Position numbers and translations under genes: made by a program
Shown here: piece after piece, positions 54,126-64,000 of the stretch
How positions within the stretch are numbered: the stretch's first letter is position 1
How the letters are laid out: every line of letters begins with the position of its first letter
The notes under the pieces: model-generated
The model's database searches: none
Told to the model about the DNA's origin: nothing
Seen by the model: the letters and a program-made list of their open reading frames with translations, nothing else
From: Glebionis coronaria
Taxonomy: Eukaryota > Streptophyta > Magnoliopsida > Asterales > Asteraceae
Length of the DNA stretch: 64,000 bases
Direction: 5' to 3'
NCBI GenBank assembly: GCA_025667525.1
Contig: CM046878.1
Span: forward strand, 395,936,974 to 396,000,973

Positions 54126-55396
54126 AAAATGATTGAAAGTGTTGACTTGATTATTGGTTGATTATTTGGTATGGTTATTGGTTTATTTTAATTATTGTTT
54201 ATCATTCGACAACGTTAATTTTATATAATGAAAGTATATGGACAATTGAAACACGGATTGATTTTGTAAAGTGAAAAATATTATATTTTGTAAATATGGG
54301 AAACGCTATATTAACGAATAGGTCATGTCGAAAAATCTATAAATTTAATATTTATTAAATTGTCGAATAAAGAAATAATAATTTATAAAATATTATTTAA
54401 TAAAATCATAAATATAGTATATACTTTTGAAACTTCGTTTGAAACACTAAAACGTGTGTTTGCTTTTATAAAAGAGTTCTTTAATTTATTTAATGGGTGA
54501 TTTTGAACATGTGTCGAATAAAAACTTTGGTTATATATTTTGACTATTTTATTTTGTGGTGTCATCTTTCTTGGGTAAATTCGTTCGTTGTTTGTCCTTG
54601 TTATATAATTCAAGATATGGGTTATATACATGTTTCGTTTTCCCGTGTGCAATACATATTAGGTATATATATTGCATACCTTGGTGGTACCTTTCACTTC
54701 AGCTTACTTAACCGAAAACCACACGATCACGACATGGGAATTAAACGGTTTATGAACCAGTGGTATTGATGAAACTTTCATCGGGAAAACTTGGATGAAT
54801 CGATTTGGACGTTGGGAACTAATCGAAAAGATAGACTGCGACTTCTGGTATCGAGCAGTTTCGGTTTACGTTACGCTGCTCTTGGTAGTTTCATATTGCT
54901 CTACACATCGATGTGAGTTCATACCCCCTCTTTCTATTCTGGAATCGCTTTATAAATGTTTTAAATCTCTTTTGGGGGATATGCATGCTTGTTGATGTAA
55001 ATTACGTGTTTATAGGTTTTGATGATGGTTTGTGATACATACGTGGTTTTACTTTGCAAGTATTGTTTTATGCTACATATTGTGAATATGTGAGTGAGCC
55101 ATAACTTATTTTGATATGCCTTATATGCTTAATGTATTTGAGGTGTGATAATACTTGTAACATCTTTTGTTGACGCAAAACTATTATTTTCTTGAATTAC
55201 TTCGTTGGGGTTATGCTTATGAAGATAATATTTATTGCTTGCTTACGAATGCAATACACGTTTCTTAATATATTCTCTGAAGTTATCTTTGTGATGATAA
55301 TGCTATGTTGCTTGCTTATGGACGCAAAATGTGTTTTGTCTTGAATCACTTCGCGGAAGTTTTATCATGAGCTTATTGCTATCGTAATTGGGTACA

Positions 55397-55615
55397 ATAT
55401 ATGCTTGCCATTATTTAATGGATTCATATGCTGCTAAACTCTATATTCTTGCCATTATTTAATGGATTCATATGTTGCTAAAATTTATATGCTTGCCATT
55501 AAATAATGGATTCATATGCTGCAACTTTATATGCTTGCCATTGTTTAATGGATTCGTATACTTCTAAACCTTATATGCTTCCCCTCCTATAATGGGATTC
55601 ATATGCTTTAAAACA
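55397..55615. repeat. 44-bp tandem repeat, five copies
   Basis: Units start TATATGCTTGCC at 55397, 55442, 55486, 55528 and 55572. Each contains CCATTATTTAATGG, a near-perfect inverted repeat, and ATTCATATGCTGC. Confidence 0.85.
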
Positions 55616-55639
55616 TTTTGTTTGCGGTCCATTTAATCT

Positions 55640-55820
55640 TGAATGTGAATCTTGGCTATGATCTTGTATTGATCTTGACTGTGAATTTTGCTATGATATT
55701 GTATGACCTTGAATTGAATCTTGCTATGATCTTGTATTGATTTTGGCTGTGAATTTTGCCATGACCTTGTATTGACTTTGAATTGAATCTTGCTATGATC
55801 TTGATATATTTCTTATATGT
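55640..55820. repeat. About 34-bp repeats in 69-bp higher-order pairs
   Basis: TATGATCTTGTATTGA units alternate between a GTGAATTTTGC ending and a TTGAATCTTGC ending, giving a two-unit higher-order repeat at least twice over. Confidence 0.75.
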
Positions 55821-56239
55821 GATCTTGTTATGAATCATGAATATGATGTTGATATGAATCTTTAACATGAAACGAATTATTTCGTGTTGGTTGTAATGCT
55901 TTTGGATAAATGTTGATTTATGACTGAACCTTGTAGTAAGCGTTGCTTTTGTTGCGGAACTCTGGATTTCTAAACATTTTTACGATGCTACTTTTGGTAG
56001 TAGACTTTATAAACTTTTGAAGTGTCATAAAAATTTTAATAAAACTTACGAACTCACCAACTTTATGTTGACCGTTTTAAGCATGTATTCTCAGGTACTT
56101 GACTGTATGATTATTTGGAGTCTACGTGTGATATTTAGCATAGAGGTCGTTCTCTCGGATCAAGACTCGGATAATCATGACGTAACAGGCCCCAAAACTC
56201 GTGGGCTTCCGCTAGGCCTAATTTGTGGGTGTTACAAAA

Positions 56240-56254
56240 TGGTAATCAGAGCCA
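56240..56254 (+). promoter_or_regulatory. Primer-binding site of element F
   Basis: TGGTAATCAGAGCCA, the initiator-methionine-tRNA type site with one extra A, three bases after the LTR. Confidence 0.85.
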
Positions 56255-58395
56255 CAAGTTATAGAGAACTAGGTCGATTTTGAAAAACCTAAACTATAAC
56301 TTTGGTGTGTTTTAAAAAGTTTTAAGCAAGCAACTACTCCGCATGGCTCTGGTAAGGCTATTCTTGTATTACTTTATAATTGATTGTGATTATGTGAATC
56401 TATGTGTATGTAGATATATGTATATGTATGAATATACTATGGTATTTCAAGGCATTGCACGCGAAGCAATGGTCCTTGAACGATTGTCGTACATCTTATA
56501 ATACGGTTTTGTATCGGAATTGGTTTCACTGTCAATCACCGATCTTAATGATTATGTTATCTGAATACGAATATGAAACTCGTTTGATACTTTGAGTATG
56601 TATATGGTTTCGTAACCTATCGCATATCGACTTGTTTAAGTTCGATTGTTATCAACGTATCGTGATGTGCCATTTCTGGACATCTCCTTTCGAAACGTTA
56701 TTGATAAATGTGATATTCGTGTTCCGAGTACTCCTTATGATTTTGAAGAATCATTTATCCATGGGGACATCTTCTATGTAATGCGACGTGTGATTTGATT
56801 ATATATGACTACGTTTTATTGGCGAAAAGGAGGATGCCAATGTTGGACTTAAGATATATATATATCCTAATCAAATATATATAGTTTGGGTACAACAATG
56901 ATATGCTCATAGTAGTCATTCGGTTGAGTGACTTAATACTGTGTATCTAAATGGAATGGGACATTTAGATATAGATTTTAACTCGCCCAACTATTAGTTG
57001 TATAAGGTTGTCTTATTTAAAGGGATTAGCACATTTGAATAAGAAAGTTTTAAACTACTGGACCTTAGATTGTCATTTTTTCCTTATTCAGATGGAATGG
57101 GACGTTTGAATACAGAAATCGTGATGTATGTTTATTGACACCTTGTATCTACTATGGTATTTGGATATGATATCGTGTTGAGAGGTAGTAATGCTTGAGT
57201 AGGATGACTTATAATCGTCTCGTTGAAATGGATTGGGACGCCTTTTCATTTGAACAAGAAAGTTATATGTTCCCGAACCGTGAATTTATAAACTCTTGTA
57301 TACATGAAAGGTGACGCCTTTTGATGTAGACAAGAAGTTATAAATGAGTGGGCCCAAGTATGTTTGGCTTGATTTGTGAGTGTTTGGTGTGCGTACATCT
57401 TTCTTCGAACCCTGTTTCTGTTGATATGAATCGTCCAGTGTCGTCGTCATTATGATGATCGTCGATTATCATATATGTAGGAGTAACCCGTTGGACTTCG
57501 CTCGAGTTAGGATTTATTTCGATGAACCATTTCTAATGTGTCTCGATGATCGCGAGCTTTATTAGCAGATTGTTAAGAACCGTTGACCGTTCCGAGTATA
57601 GGCGACTTGTTTAAGCGTCACTAGTATCTATGCATGTACTTGTGGATTGACTGAGGATCAAGGTATCACCGACAACTTGTCTTGGATAAATGATTTTGGG
57701 ATTTTAATTGCTACTATTGAAGGGTCACCGAAGTCTTTTCTTGACGACGAACCCGTGGGACTACTATGACGAGTAAACAAAGAATGTGATGCATCAGCTG
57801 ATGCACTGGAACAGAAGTTAGTGGGACACATTTGGTATGCTGAGCATTGGAGCAGAAGTTGTTGATATGCCCGATATGTTGTGAATCTTCGTCAATGGAC
57901 CAAAATTCTTAATGATTGGAATTAATAAATTCGTTATCACTTCGAGGAGTATGTTGAAGCCGACACCGCAAGTGGAAAGACTTTAGAGATCAAGTTTTAT
58001 TATCAAGGGTTCGTTCAAGGTTTTCTCGATGATCAAAGATGGAGATATATATTTGATGTTAATGTTCGACCTTTTCTTTTTATGTACTTATGTGGTATGT
58101 GATCTATTATAATGATCGTAAGTTGTGAGAACTTGAGACGGCATTGTCCAATGACGTCCGATCATTGAGAACACGTACCATGTAATATCTTTTTGACTTT
58201 CAATGACGATGTTTATTGAGACTTTGAATGTGCATGGGCGAAAGTGAGATGGTGCCTTTGTATTATCTTTTGAGTATGGATCCGAGTATGAGCACACTCC
58301 GATGACGAAAATAATTTCTTGTTATTCTTGGATATGCGTTCATGGCTATCCGGCCAGTGTCTATTGCTTAAATTGCAATCTTCCTTTTAACTAGA
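56255..58395 (+). other. Interior of element F without recognisable genes
   Basis: Gag, protease, RT and integrase motifs are not readable in any frame. Between 56950 and 57345 a degenerate phrase GG(A/T)ATGGGAC(A/G)..TTTGAATA..GAAAGTTATA recurs about five times 65-135 bases apart (56952, 57016, 57092, 57230, 57305). It may be a non-autonomous interior or an extremely decayed one. Confidence 0.5.
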
Positions 58396-58700
58396 CTTAC
58401 CCGAAAATCTCGTTATATGTTCTTGTCGTCGAATGAGCTTCGCGTAATTCATAAATTTTTATGTGTCAAGCTTGAAGGAGTGTTTAATGGATAAGGATTT
58501 ATTCATCACTTTAGGTGGGATACAACTTGACGACAAGTTGCATTTTGTAGAAGAACCAGTGGAGATATTCGATCGAGAGGTTAAGCGTTTGAAGTTGAGT
58601 TAGATTCCCATTACGGTAGTTCGATGTAATCCGAGATGTGGATCGAGATTCACATGGGACCGTGAGGACTTCTTTAGGAAGAAGTGCCCTCGTCTTTCCT
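58396..58700 (+). pseudogene. Decayed chromodomain end of element F
   Basis: Read through several stops and shifts: LRVIHK-like linker, KECLMD, IQLDDKLHFVEEPVEIFDREV, a TAG after KLS, then PITVVRCNPRCGSRFTWDREDFFRKKCPRLS. It matches C's chromodomain (27480-27655) and fixes F as a chromovirus. Confidence 0.8.
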
Positions 58701-58751
58701 AGTGGTACGCAATACGAGTATGAGGCGAGGTAAGCGTCGGGACGTCGCTCC

Positions 58752-58767
58752 TTAAAGGAGGTGATAA
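58752..58767 (+). promoter_or_regulatory. Polypurine tract of element F
   Basis: TTAAAGGAGGTGATAA precedes the LTR start. It is a modest purine tract, weaker than C's. Confidence 0.6.
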
Positions 58768-59884
58768 TATAATAACCCGAACTTAACGTCATCATTTTAC
58801 CCTAACTATGTAACCGATTTGAATTTCTAGGTGAATAAGTATTGTATTGTTTGATGGTTTAAGTTGAAACGGTGTTTGAGCCTTTATTTGATGTTTTGAC
58901 GAATGGAATTTATCCAATAAATAATCGAGAAGACGCCGAATGCCATATTTTAGCCGTGAGAGTTATTATTTTTACTTTTAGTATTTTTCGACTTATGGTC
59001 GTATTCGGTTGTAAACGAGTCGAAAGCGTGTTCTTATAATTTTGTTATGCATTAATTTAATTATCGGGCTCGAGATTTAATTAAAGTAAATTTTAATTGG
59101 TAAAAACCGAGCCGAAGATTTATTCATACGCGACCCAACACTAAACCAAACATACCCTTATTTTATTTATTATGTTGTCTAGCAAAACTTGTTGCCAAAC
59201 ACCCCCTTACTCACTACTATCACTATTTAAAAAAATAAAGACACAGACACTTACCATATTATTCTTACAAAAATAAAAGAGTTGTTGCTCTCCTCTTTCT
59301 CTCTGGTTCTACACAGATTCAACAACCATCATCATCTCCATCAATTTTTCTTCACCAAATCATAATTAAATCATCCAAAATCATTCACCTATCATTCCTA
59401 AACAAATTCTTACCATCAAATTAACATGATTAATGTGTTTTAGAAAAATCAAAATTTTCAAAAAATCATCAATGGTGGTGTAATCTGAATTTTATGCTTA
59501 TGAAGTATTAAGGGCTGATAGATATTGCTGAAAACAAGTGGGGTTGCAACCAAAAGTCGTTTTTGATCATTCATTAGTGTTGGGGTAGTCCCTTGAATAC
59601 AAACAACCACTAAGGAGCGGTTTGATTTCGATTTCTTACTTATTTGTTAGCTTTGTAAGTTCTTATTTTTCAATCTTTTGATTTTAGCTTGCATGCATAT
59701 TGATTTGATAAGTTATGTAGTTGCATGTGTGATTTTCGTTGATTTGATCATGGGTAAAAGGTATATAGTTGTTGTCCTGATTTTAGGTATAAATTTTGAT
59801 CATGTTAAACTTTTATAAACTAAGATTTCATTGTTTCTAGTCGTGGGGCTCCTCCTTACGCACGTTTTGATATAAAATGGGTCT

Positions 59885-60580
59885 TCTAACTCTTAAAAAT
59901 GAACAAGTGATGCAGAACCAAAAATGGGCAAAATCGTCCAGTTTAGTCCGTTTCAGGTTTCGAGTAAAACTGAAAAGTCGTTTTAACTCTTAAAAATGAA
60001 CAAGTGATGCAGAACCAAAAATGGGTCTTCTAACTCTTAAAATGTCGTTTTACGTCCACCGCGAGGAAAGTGGTCTTGAAACTGAACATTTAGGGGTCTT
60101 CTAGCTAATTTAAAACCTGCGTTTCTAAAAATCGTCATTTTTGACAGATCTGGTGCGAGAGGTAAATATGTCATTTCTGGTCCGTTTCAGTGTTCGAGTA
60201 AAACTGTGAAGTTGTTTAAAACGTCATTTTACGTCTACCGCGCGGAAAGTGGTCTTGAAACTGAATATTTGAGGGTCTTTAAGCTAATTGAAAATCTACA
60301 TTTTCTAATAAAATGTCTTTTAAACAGATCTGATGCGAGGAGTAAATCGGTCATTTCTGGTCCGTTTCGGCCTTCGGCCGAAACACGAAAGTTGTTCAGA
60401 ATGTTGTTTTACCTTTAGTGCAAGGGAATCAAACCTGAAAATGAGTAGCAACGGGGTAAAAGTTACAAGTAAAATCTGAAATTTTAACATCAAAATTGTA
60501 ATTTCGCGCAAAACTTGCAGGGGCATTTTGGTCCATTTTTGTTGAGTTTCAGGTCTCGGGTATAACTAGAAAGTTGTCCG
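59885..60580. repeat. About 180-bp degenerate tandem array in right LTR F
   Basis: Units centre on TCTGGTCCGTTTCAG..TCGAGTAAAACTG and GAAAGTGGTCTTGAAACTGAA, at about 59940, 60143, 60322 and 60515. A shorter exact-like duplication, AACTCTTAAAAATGAACAAG with what follows, occurs at 59888 and 59985. A perfect hairpin GTTTCGGCC-TTC-GGCCGAAAC lies near 60364-60384. Confidence 0.75.
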
Positions 60581-61327
60581 AAATGTCGTTTTGTATCAAA
60601 ATGCTTAAGTCTTTAAGCATGAAAATGTCGTTCAATTGGTCAATTAATCGGGTCAGACCTGAAGGTCAAAGATGACCAGAAAAGTCAAAGTTGGCCAGAA
60701 AGTCAAAGTTATCAAATTTTTATAAATATGCATTTTTATTAGATTTTTTGGTATGGATTCTTAATCATTGGTTTGTAATACATGTTAATACATATATATA
60801 CAAGTGTAAAATATCATTTTTCGTGTTATATTATTTTGAATGTGAAATTAAGCACACACAACTATTATAGATCGTGGTTGATTTGTCGGCATTCGTCTAC
60901 TCGTCTCGAAGAACTTATTGTTTCTTACTTCTTATCAAGGTAAGTCTATAGCCTCGCTTTTTATTATCTTGTAAATGATTTTAACCCGCGAGGGGAAATA
61001 CATGCTTGTTTTTATAAAAGGAACACAAGTTGTTTTAGGTATGCTGGACCCGAATATGATGATAAATGCCTAAGTACCATTGTCTTATGAAGTCCTTGAA
61101 ATTCATGAACCGTTAATTACCTTGCGAGGTAAACGCTAATACATATGATAGATCTATTTGGTTTGACAAACCTTATCCTAGGGTATATATCCTTTGTGAT
61201 CACCTGAAAGGGATATTATGTATAAGAGGTCGTTGGTATATGACAATATTACCTGTGTAGGGGCGCCGTAAGTGACTCGGTTGACGTGTTGGTTAACGTT
61301 CAGCTGCATGAGCTTAAGGCATTTATC

Positions 61328-61349
61328 GATATATATATATATATATATA
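61328..61349. repeat. (TA)n microsatellite at Helitron junction
   Basis: About eleven AT units directly adjoining the CTAG terminus; Helitrons prefer AT targets. Confidence 0.9.
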
Positions 61350-61360
61350 CTAGTAGCAAA

Positions 61361-61379
61361 ACCCGCCCGATGGGCGGGT
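61361..61379 (-). terminator. Helitron 3' terminal hairpin
   Basis: ACCCGCCC-ATC-GGGCGGGT, perfect eight-pair stem, seven bases from CTAG. Confidence 0.7.
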
Positions 61380-62092
61380 ATGACTTATGAGTATCGTTTA
61401 TCTTATTTTTATTTGTTAATTACTTATTGTATTTTTTTGGTTTAGTCAGTTATCATTGGCATGGTTTATTTTTTATTTTGATTATTTTTATTTGTGTAGA
61501 TAATTGTTTGAACTCGAGATAATTGTCATGAAGATGTTTTTATTTTTGGAAATACCAGCTGTTGTCTCATGATTTATGTTATGTTTTTGTTATAAAAATT
61601 TTCCTTTTAGTTGTGTTGGGCACGTCATAATTTGTTTTAATATTTGTATTCATAAAATTACAACTTATACGTTAGTATATTTTTGTATTTATATGTCATT
61701 CTCAATGTTTTAAAACTTGTTTTTTTATTGATCTGATTGAGCCGTCGGGTCATTGTTCAATCAGTTTAATTGGTTGGTCAATCGAATTTTCAGTTAATAC
61801 TGGTGTTTGATCACTTATCGGGGTCTAAGTTCAACCGGTCGGGTCAACCTGGGTTTTAAAACATTTATTATTTATTCTTAACAGATATTTGAAAGTGATT
61901 TTTTATGTTTATATATTGAGCATTGCTATTTCTTCCTACTACATGTGGCTACATTTCTTGCTACCCATACCAAATTTTAACATGTGTCATGTACTAATTC
62001 TCTCTCTTAATTTAAATCATTGATCAATCCACTTCTCATTATCATTTTCCTTCTATATTTTATATAAATAATCTTACTAGGTTGTTTTAAAT
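61380..62092. other. Non-coding sequence between Helitron end and Tourist-like element
   Basis: T-rich, no ORF. At 61735-61860 there is a segment with ACCGGTCGGGTCAACC, a phrase often seen in dispersed plant repeats. Confidence 0.5.
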
Positions 62093-62095
62093 TTA

Positions 62096-62957
62096 GGGGG
62101 TGTTTGGGATTGCTTATTTAAAATAGATTATTCGGTTTGAAAATAAATAATCAGATAATCAGCTGTCGTAATTTTAAAATTTGATGTTTGAATTTAATTA
62201 TGTTGTAGGATAACCTGATAATCAGATAATCAGTTTGACAAATTGAAGTATTTGATATCTTAAATGATAAAAAGACATAAATAGACACTCATGTATTATT
62301 ATATTTTCTCATAATGAATTTTTTTTTAGCAAAACATATAATAAATATTAAAAAATTGTTTCATAAACATTTACGCATGTATATATGACCGTGAAAATTT
62401 GAAGAGAAATAATTTGTATAACAAATAATAGTCAAGTTGATTGGTTTTGATGAGGCGAATAGTTATCCACAACACCACTATGTAAAAAAATATTCAATTT
62501 TTAAAGTAAAAAAAATAACGGATTGATCATCTCTTTCACTAACTTTTTCTATCATCTCTTTCCCTAACTCAACAACTCATATTCCCAGTTTCTCATTCTT
62601 CACAACCCAATCTTGTTCATAAATAAAATGATAAACATGTTGTAATTTTCAACCCATTATTTTGATAAGATATGTTATACAATTATGTGGAATCATCCAT
62701 TAAAGAGCTGCGAAAGACAAGGTAAGATAAATTTTAAGGTTAGTTTGGTAATTTGATGGTAGATAATTTGTTCTTGAAAAATGACGTTTTGTGGCTGTAA
62801 GGGTGGAGATGCTTTTTCAAAATGACGTTTTGCATCTACCAAAATGGTGTTAATCAATTTTCAGATGCTTTTTGCCAAACACTTCAACAAGGATTATTCC
62901 GATGTGGAAATGGAATAAGCAAATAATCTTGCTTCAAACGCACACACAAACACCCCC
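62096..62957. mobile_element. Tourist-like (PIF/Harbinger) non-autonomous element
   Basis: The left end GGGGGTGTTTGGGATTGC and the right end, read on the - strand as GGGGGTGTTTGTGTGTGC, form a terminal inverted repeat. TTA stands directly outside both ends (62093-62095 and 62958-62960), the usual PIF/Harbinger duplication. At 862 bp it is long for a MITE. No transposase is visible. The interior repeats AATAATCAGATAATCAG and AAAATGACGTTTTG. Confidence 0.65.
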
Positions 62958-62960
62958 TTA

Positions 62961-64000
62961 CTCACATTCCAGATTCATCTTTCACATATATCTTTTCCAC
63001 CCATTGAATCTCCAAGCCGCCTTTTTTATAGAGTATTTGTTTAATCGATCTGTTGTTGTTGTCGTGGATAATATCACCTGGTAATTTCATTTCATTTCAA
63101 TTTGTTTTTTGTATATATTCTTTTTCATTTCATTTCTATGATTTTAAATTTGTTGTATGTCCTAAAGTCGTAACAACATAATCAACATAAATCTCTTGGT
63201 TTATAGATCTATCTTTTTTTTAATTCTTATATCCTAATTTACTATTTTTTGCATCTGGTAACTAATTTTGAGAATGTTTCAGGCAAGAACTTTTTCGATG
63301 TCATGAAGGAGGTGTAGTTCATCTTAGTATTAAGTTTGAGAGGGGTACTGTGGAGGTTGCTGGAACTATCGATTAGACCAGAACCCAAGTTCTTGATTGT
63401 CTTTCCTAGAGATGGTGCAAGGTTTGCGATGTGGTTAATTCCACATCTTTTAGAGGTATAATTATTGACTTTGGTTAATTCCACATTTTTACATACAATA
63501 TATACATGATCCATATACATGAATATGGAAATCAAGAGATCAACTCGATTACGTATGTAACCTATTTGCAAAACCTGTTCAAATCAGCCTAAGTACGAAG
63601 GCATAGTTTAAAACACATACCTGGTTGATTGGAACTTTGGAAAGATTTAAAAGGTTGTGAATTGGGTAATCTATTTGCGTAAAAAATAGTGACACATTAT
63701 TTGACTATGATGGTAAGGTTAATTTTGTACAGACATTTTTTTACTTTTAAGGAAAGAGTACAAAAACAATGAAATAAAGGATCTTAGTTTATCCGAAGAG
63801 AATCGTTGACAAATAACGATTACTGAGGATGATATTTATGTAAATTAGAAACTAAATGTACTGGTACAACGAAAAGTTGAACGTATTGTGTTTCTAGGGA
63901 CGAGACAGAGGAATAAGATAAAAGGTTGAATGAAAATGTGATTTATGAAAATAAATCATATTCAGTGATTTATTAATGGCTGCTTATGAAAATGTGAACA
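62961..64000. other. Unassigned sequence at right edge
   Basis: No convincing gene. At 63255-63285 a T-rich stretch, GTTTCAG and an exon-like run (63286-63360) give a short + strand frame with VVHLSIKFERGTVEVAG. It could be a captured exon scrap but ends at a stop at 63377. The 109-codon - strand frame over the same bases is more likely its shadow. Confidence 0.3.

Larger units (their letters stand above)
53129..56236 (+). repeat. 5' LTR of element F
   Basis: It begins TATAATAACCCGAACTTAAC, the same as 58768, and ends GTGGGTGTTACA three bases before the primer site, about 3.1 kb. Tekay-type markers near the end are ACGAACTCACCAACTTTATG and CAGGTACTTGACTG. It contains at least three tandem arrays (53931-54125, 55397-55615, 55640-55820). 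Confidence 0.8.
53129..61349 (+). mobile_element. Element F: Tekay-like retrotransposon with almost no gag-pol
   Basis: Left LTR 53129-56236, primer site 56240-56254, a 2.5-kb interior whose only recognisable coding is a decayed chromodomain end, a purine tract and a right LTR from 58768 that is interrupted at 61349. The left flank CCTCG (53124-53128) would be the target copy; the right copy is not visible. The two LTRs agree over their first 750 bases only. It is inserted in element E. Confidence 0.75.
58768..61349 (+). repeat. 3' LTR of element F, incomplete
   Basis: The first 750 bases (to GGGCTG at 59516) match the left LTR closely. Beyond that it is unrelated to the left LTR but keeps Tekay features, including the block TAGCCTCGCTTTTTAT..ACCCGCGAGGGG (60955-60998) shared with C's LTR. 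It breaks at 61349 at the Helitron terminus, so its end is not in view. Confidence 0.7.
61350..64000 (-). mobile_element. Helitron 3' end and probable body, reverse strand
   Basis: On the - strand the end reads an 8-bp stem ACCCGCCC / GGGCGGGT with a 3-base loop (61361-61379), then seven bases, then CTAG (61350-61353), followed by T of the flanking TA repeat. A hairpin shortly before CTRR and insertion between A and T are the Helitron 3' signature. The 5' end (TC) was not found before the window ends, so the right limit is unknown. No Rep/helicase coding is seen, so this would be a non-autonomous copy. Confidence 0.6.

Noticed and set aside
55397..55820. CRISPR-like regular repeats
   Set aside because: Units are contiguous and diverged with no unique spacers, in a plant retrotransposon LTR; ordinary tandem repeats.

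Overview
The window reads as a gene-poor, transposon-packed stretch of a eudicot nuclear genome, most likely Asteraceae. The family placement is inference: it rests on remembered similarity of the envelope-position ORF at 4580-7635 and of the Athila-type 3' ORFs (1-306, 40160-40938) to repeat proteins common in that family. No intact host gene, rRNA, functional tRNA or CRISPR array was found. Almost every coding stretch is a broken Gag, protease, reverse transcriptase, RNase H, integrase or chromodomain fragment of an LTR retrotransposon.

Layout. 1-3719: 3' end of an Athila-like Ty3 element (A), + strand. 3720-8224: 3' end of a SIRE-like Ty1/copia element (G) with an envelope-position ORF, polypurine tract and LTR, + strand. 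8225-13191: 5' end of a Tekay-like Ty3 element (H), - strand, with primer-binding site and a 3.16-kb LTR. 13192-13364: scrap of copia reverse transcriptase. 13365-14208: first part of a long Athila-type LTR (family E). 14209-22055: Athila-like element B, + strand, whose 5' LTR holds a solo H-family LTR (15342-18187) and which breaks off inside RT. 22056-23155: LTR-like fragment, then an orphan acidic coding-like fragment. 23156-34123: chromodomain-bearing Ty3 element C (Tekay type), + strand, nearly full gag-pol, with its 3' LTR split by a solo E-family LTR (28029-31811, matching 5-bp duplications). 34124-46492: Ty1/copia element I, - strand, cut at integrase by C and interrupted in its 5' leader by a complete 8.1-kb gag-only element J (36573-44677, - strand, duplication ACATG on both sides). 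46493-53128: element E continues with the rest of its LTR, primer-binding site, gag and protease. 53129-61349: Tekay-like element F, + strand, inserted in E, with a nearly empty interior. 61350-64000: Helitron-type 3' terminus in a TA repeat, then sequence carrying a Tourist-like element (62096-62957).

The pieces form a nest of insertions. A sits in G, G in H, H in the copia scrap. The E LTR appears split, 13365-14208 on one side and 46493-49610 on the other, with B, C, I and J between. The boundaries best supported by direct evidence are those of J and the 28029 solo LTR (exact duplications) and the 15342 solo LTR (one mismatch).

The most unusual signals are: a gag-only element with gag running directly into the 3' ORF and no pol; two LTR pairs (J and F) that share their ends but contain unrelated blocks; H-family LTRs whose equivalent segments carry clusters of near-perfect hairpins with different stem sequences; tandem arrays in several LTR families; and an antisense tRNA-like module in the E-family LTR. 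Similarity statements come from reading by eye, not from a search.
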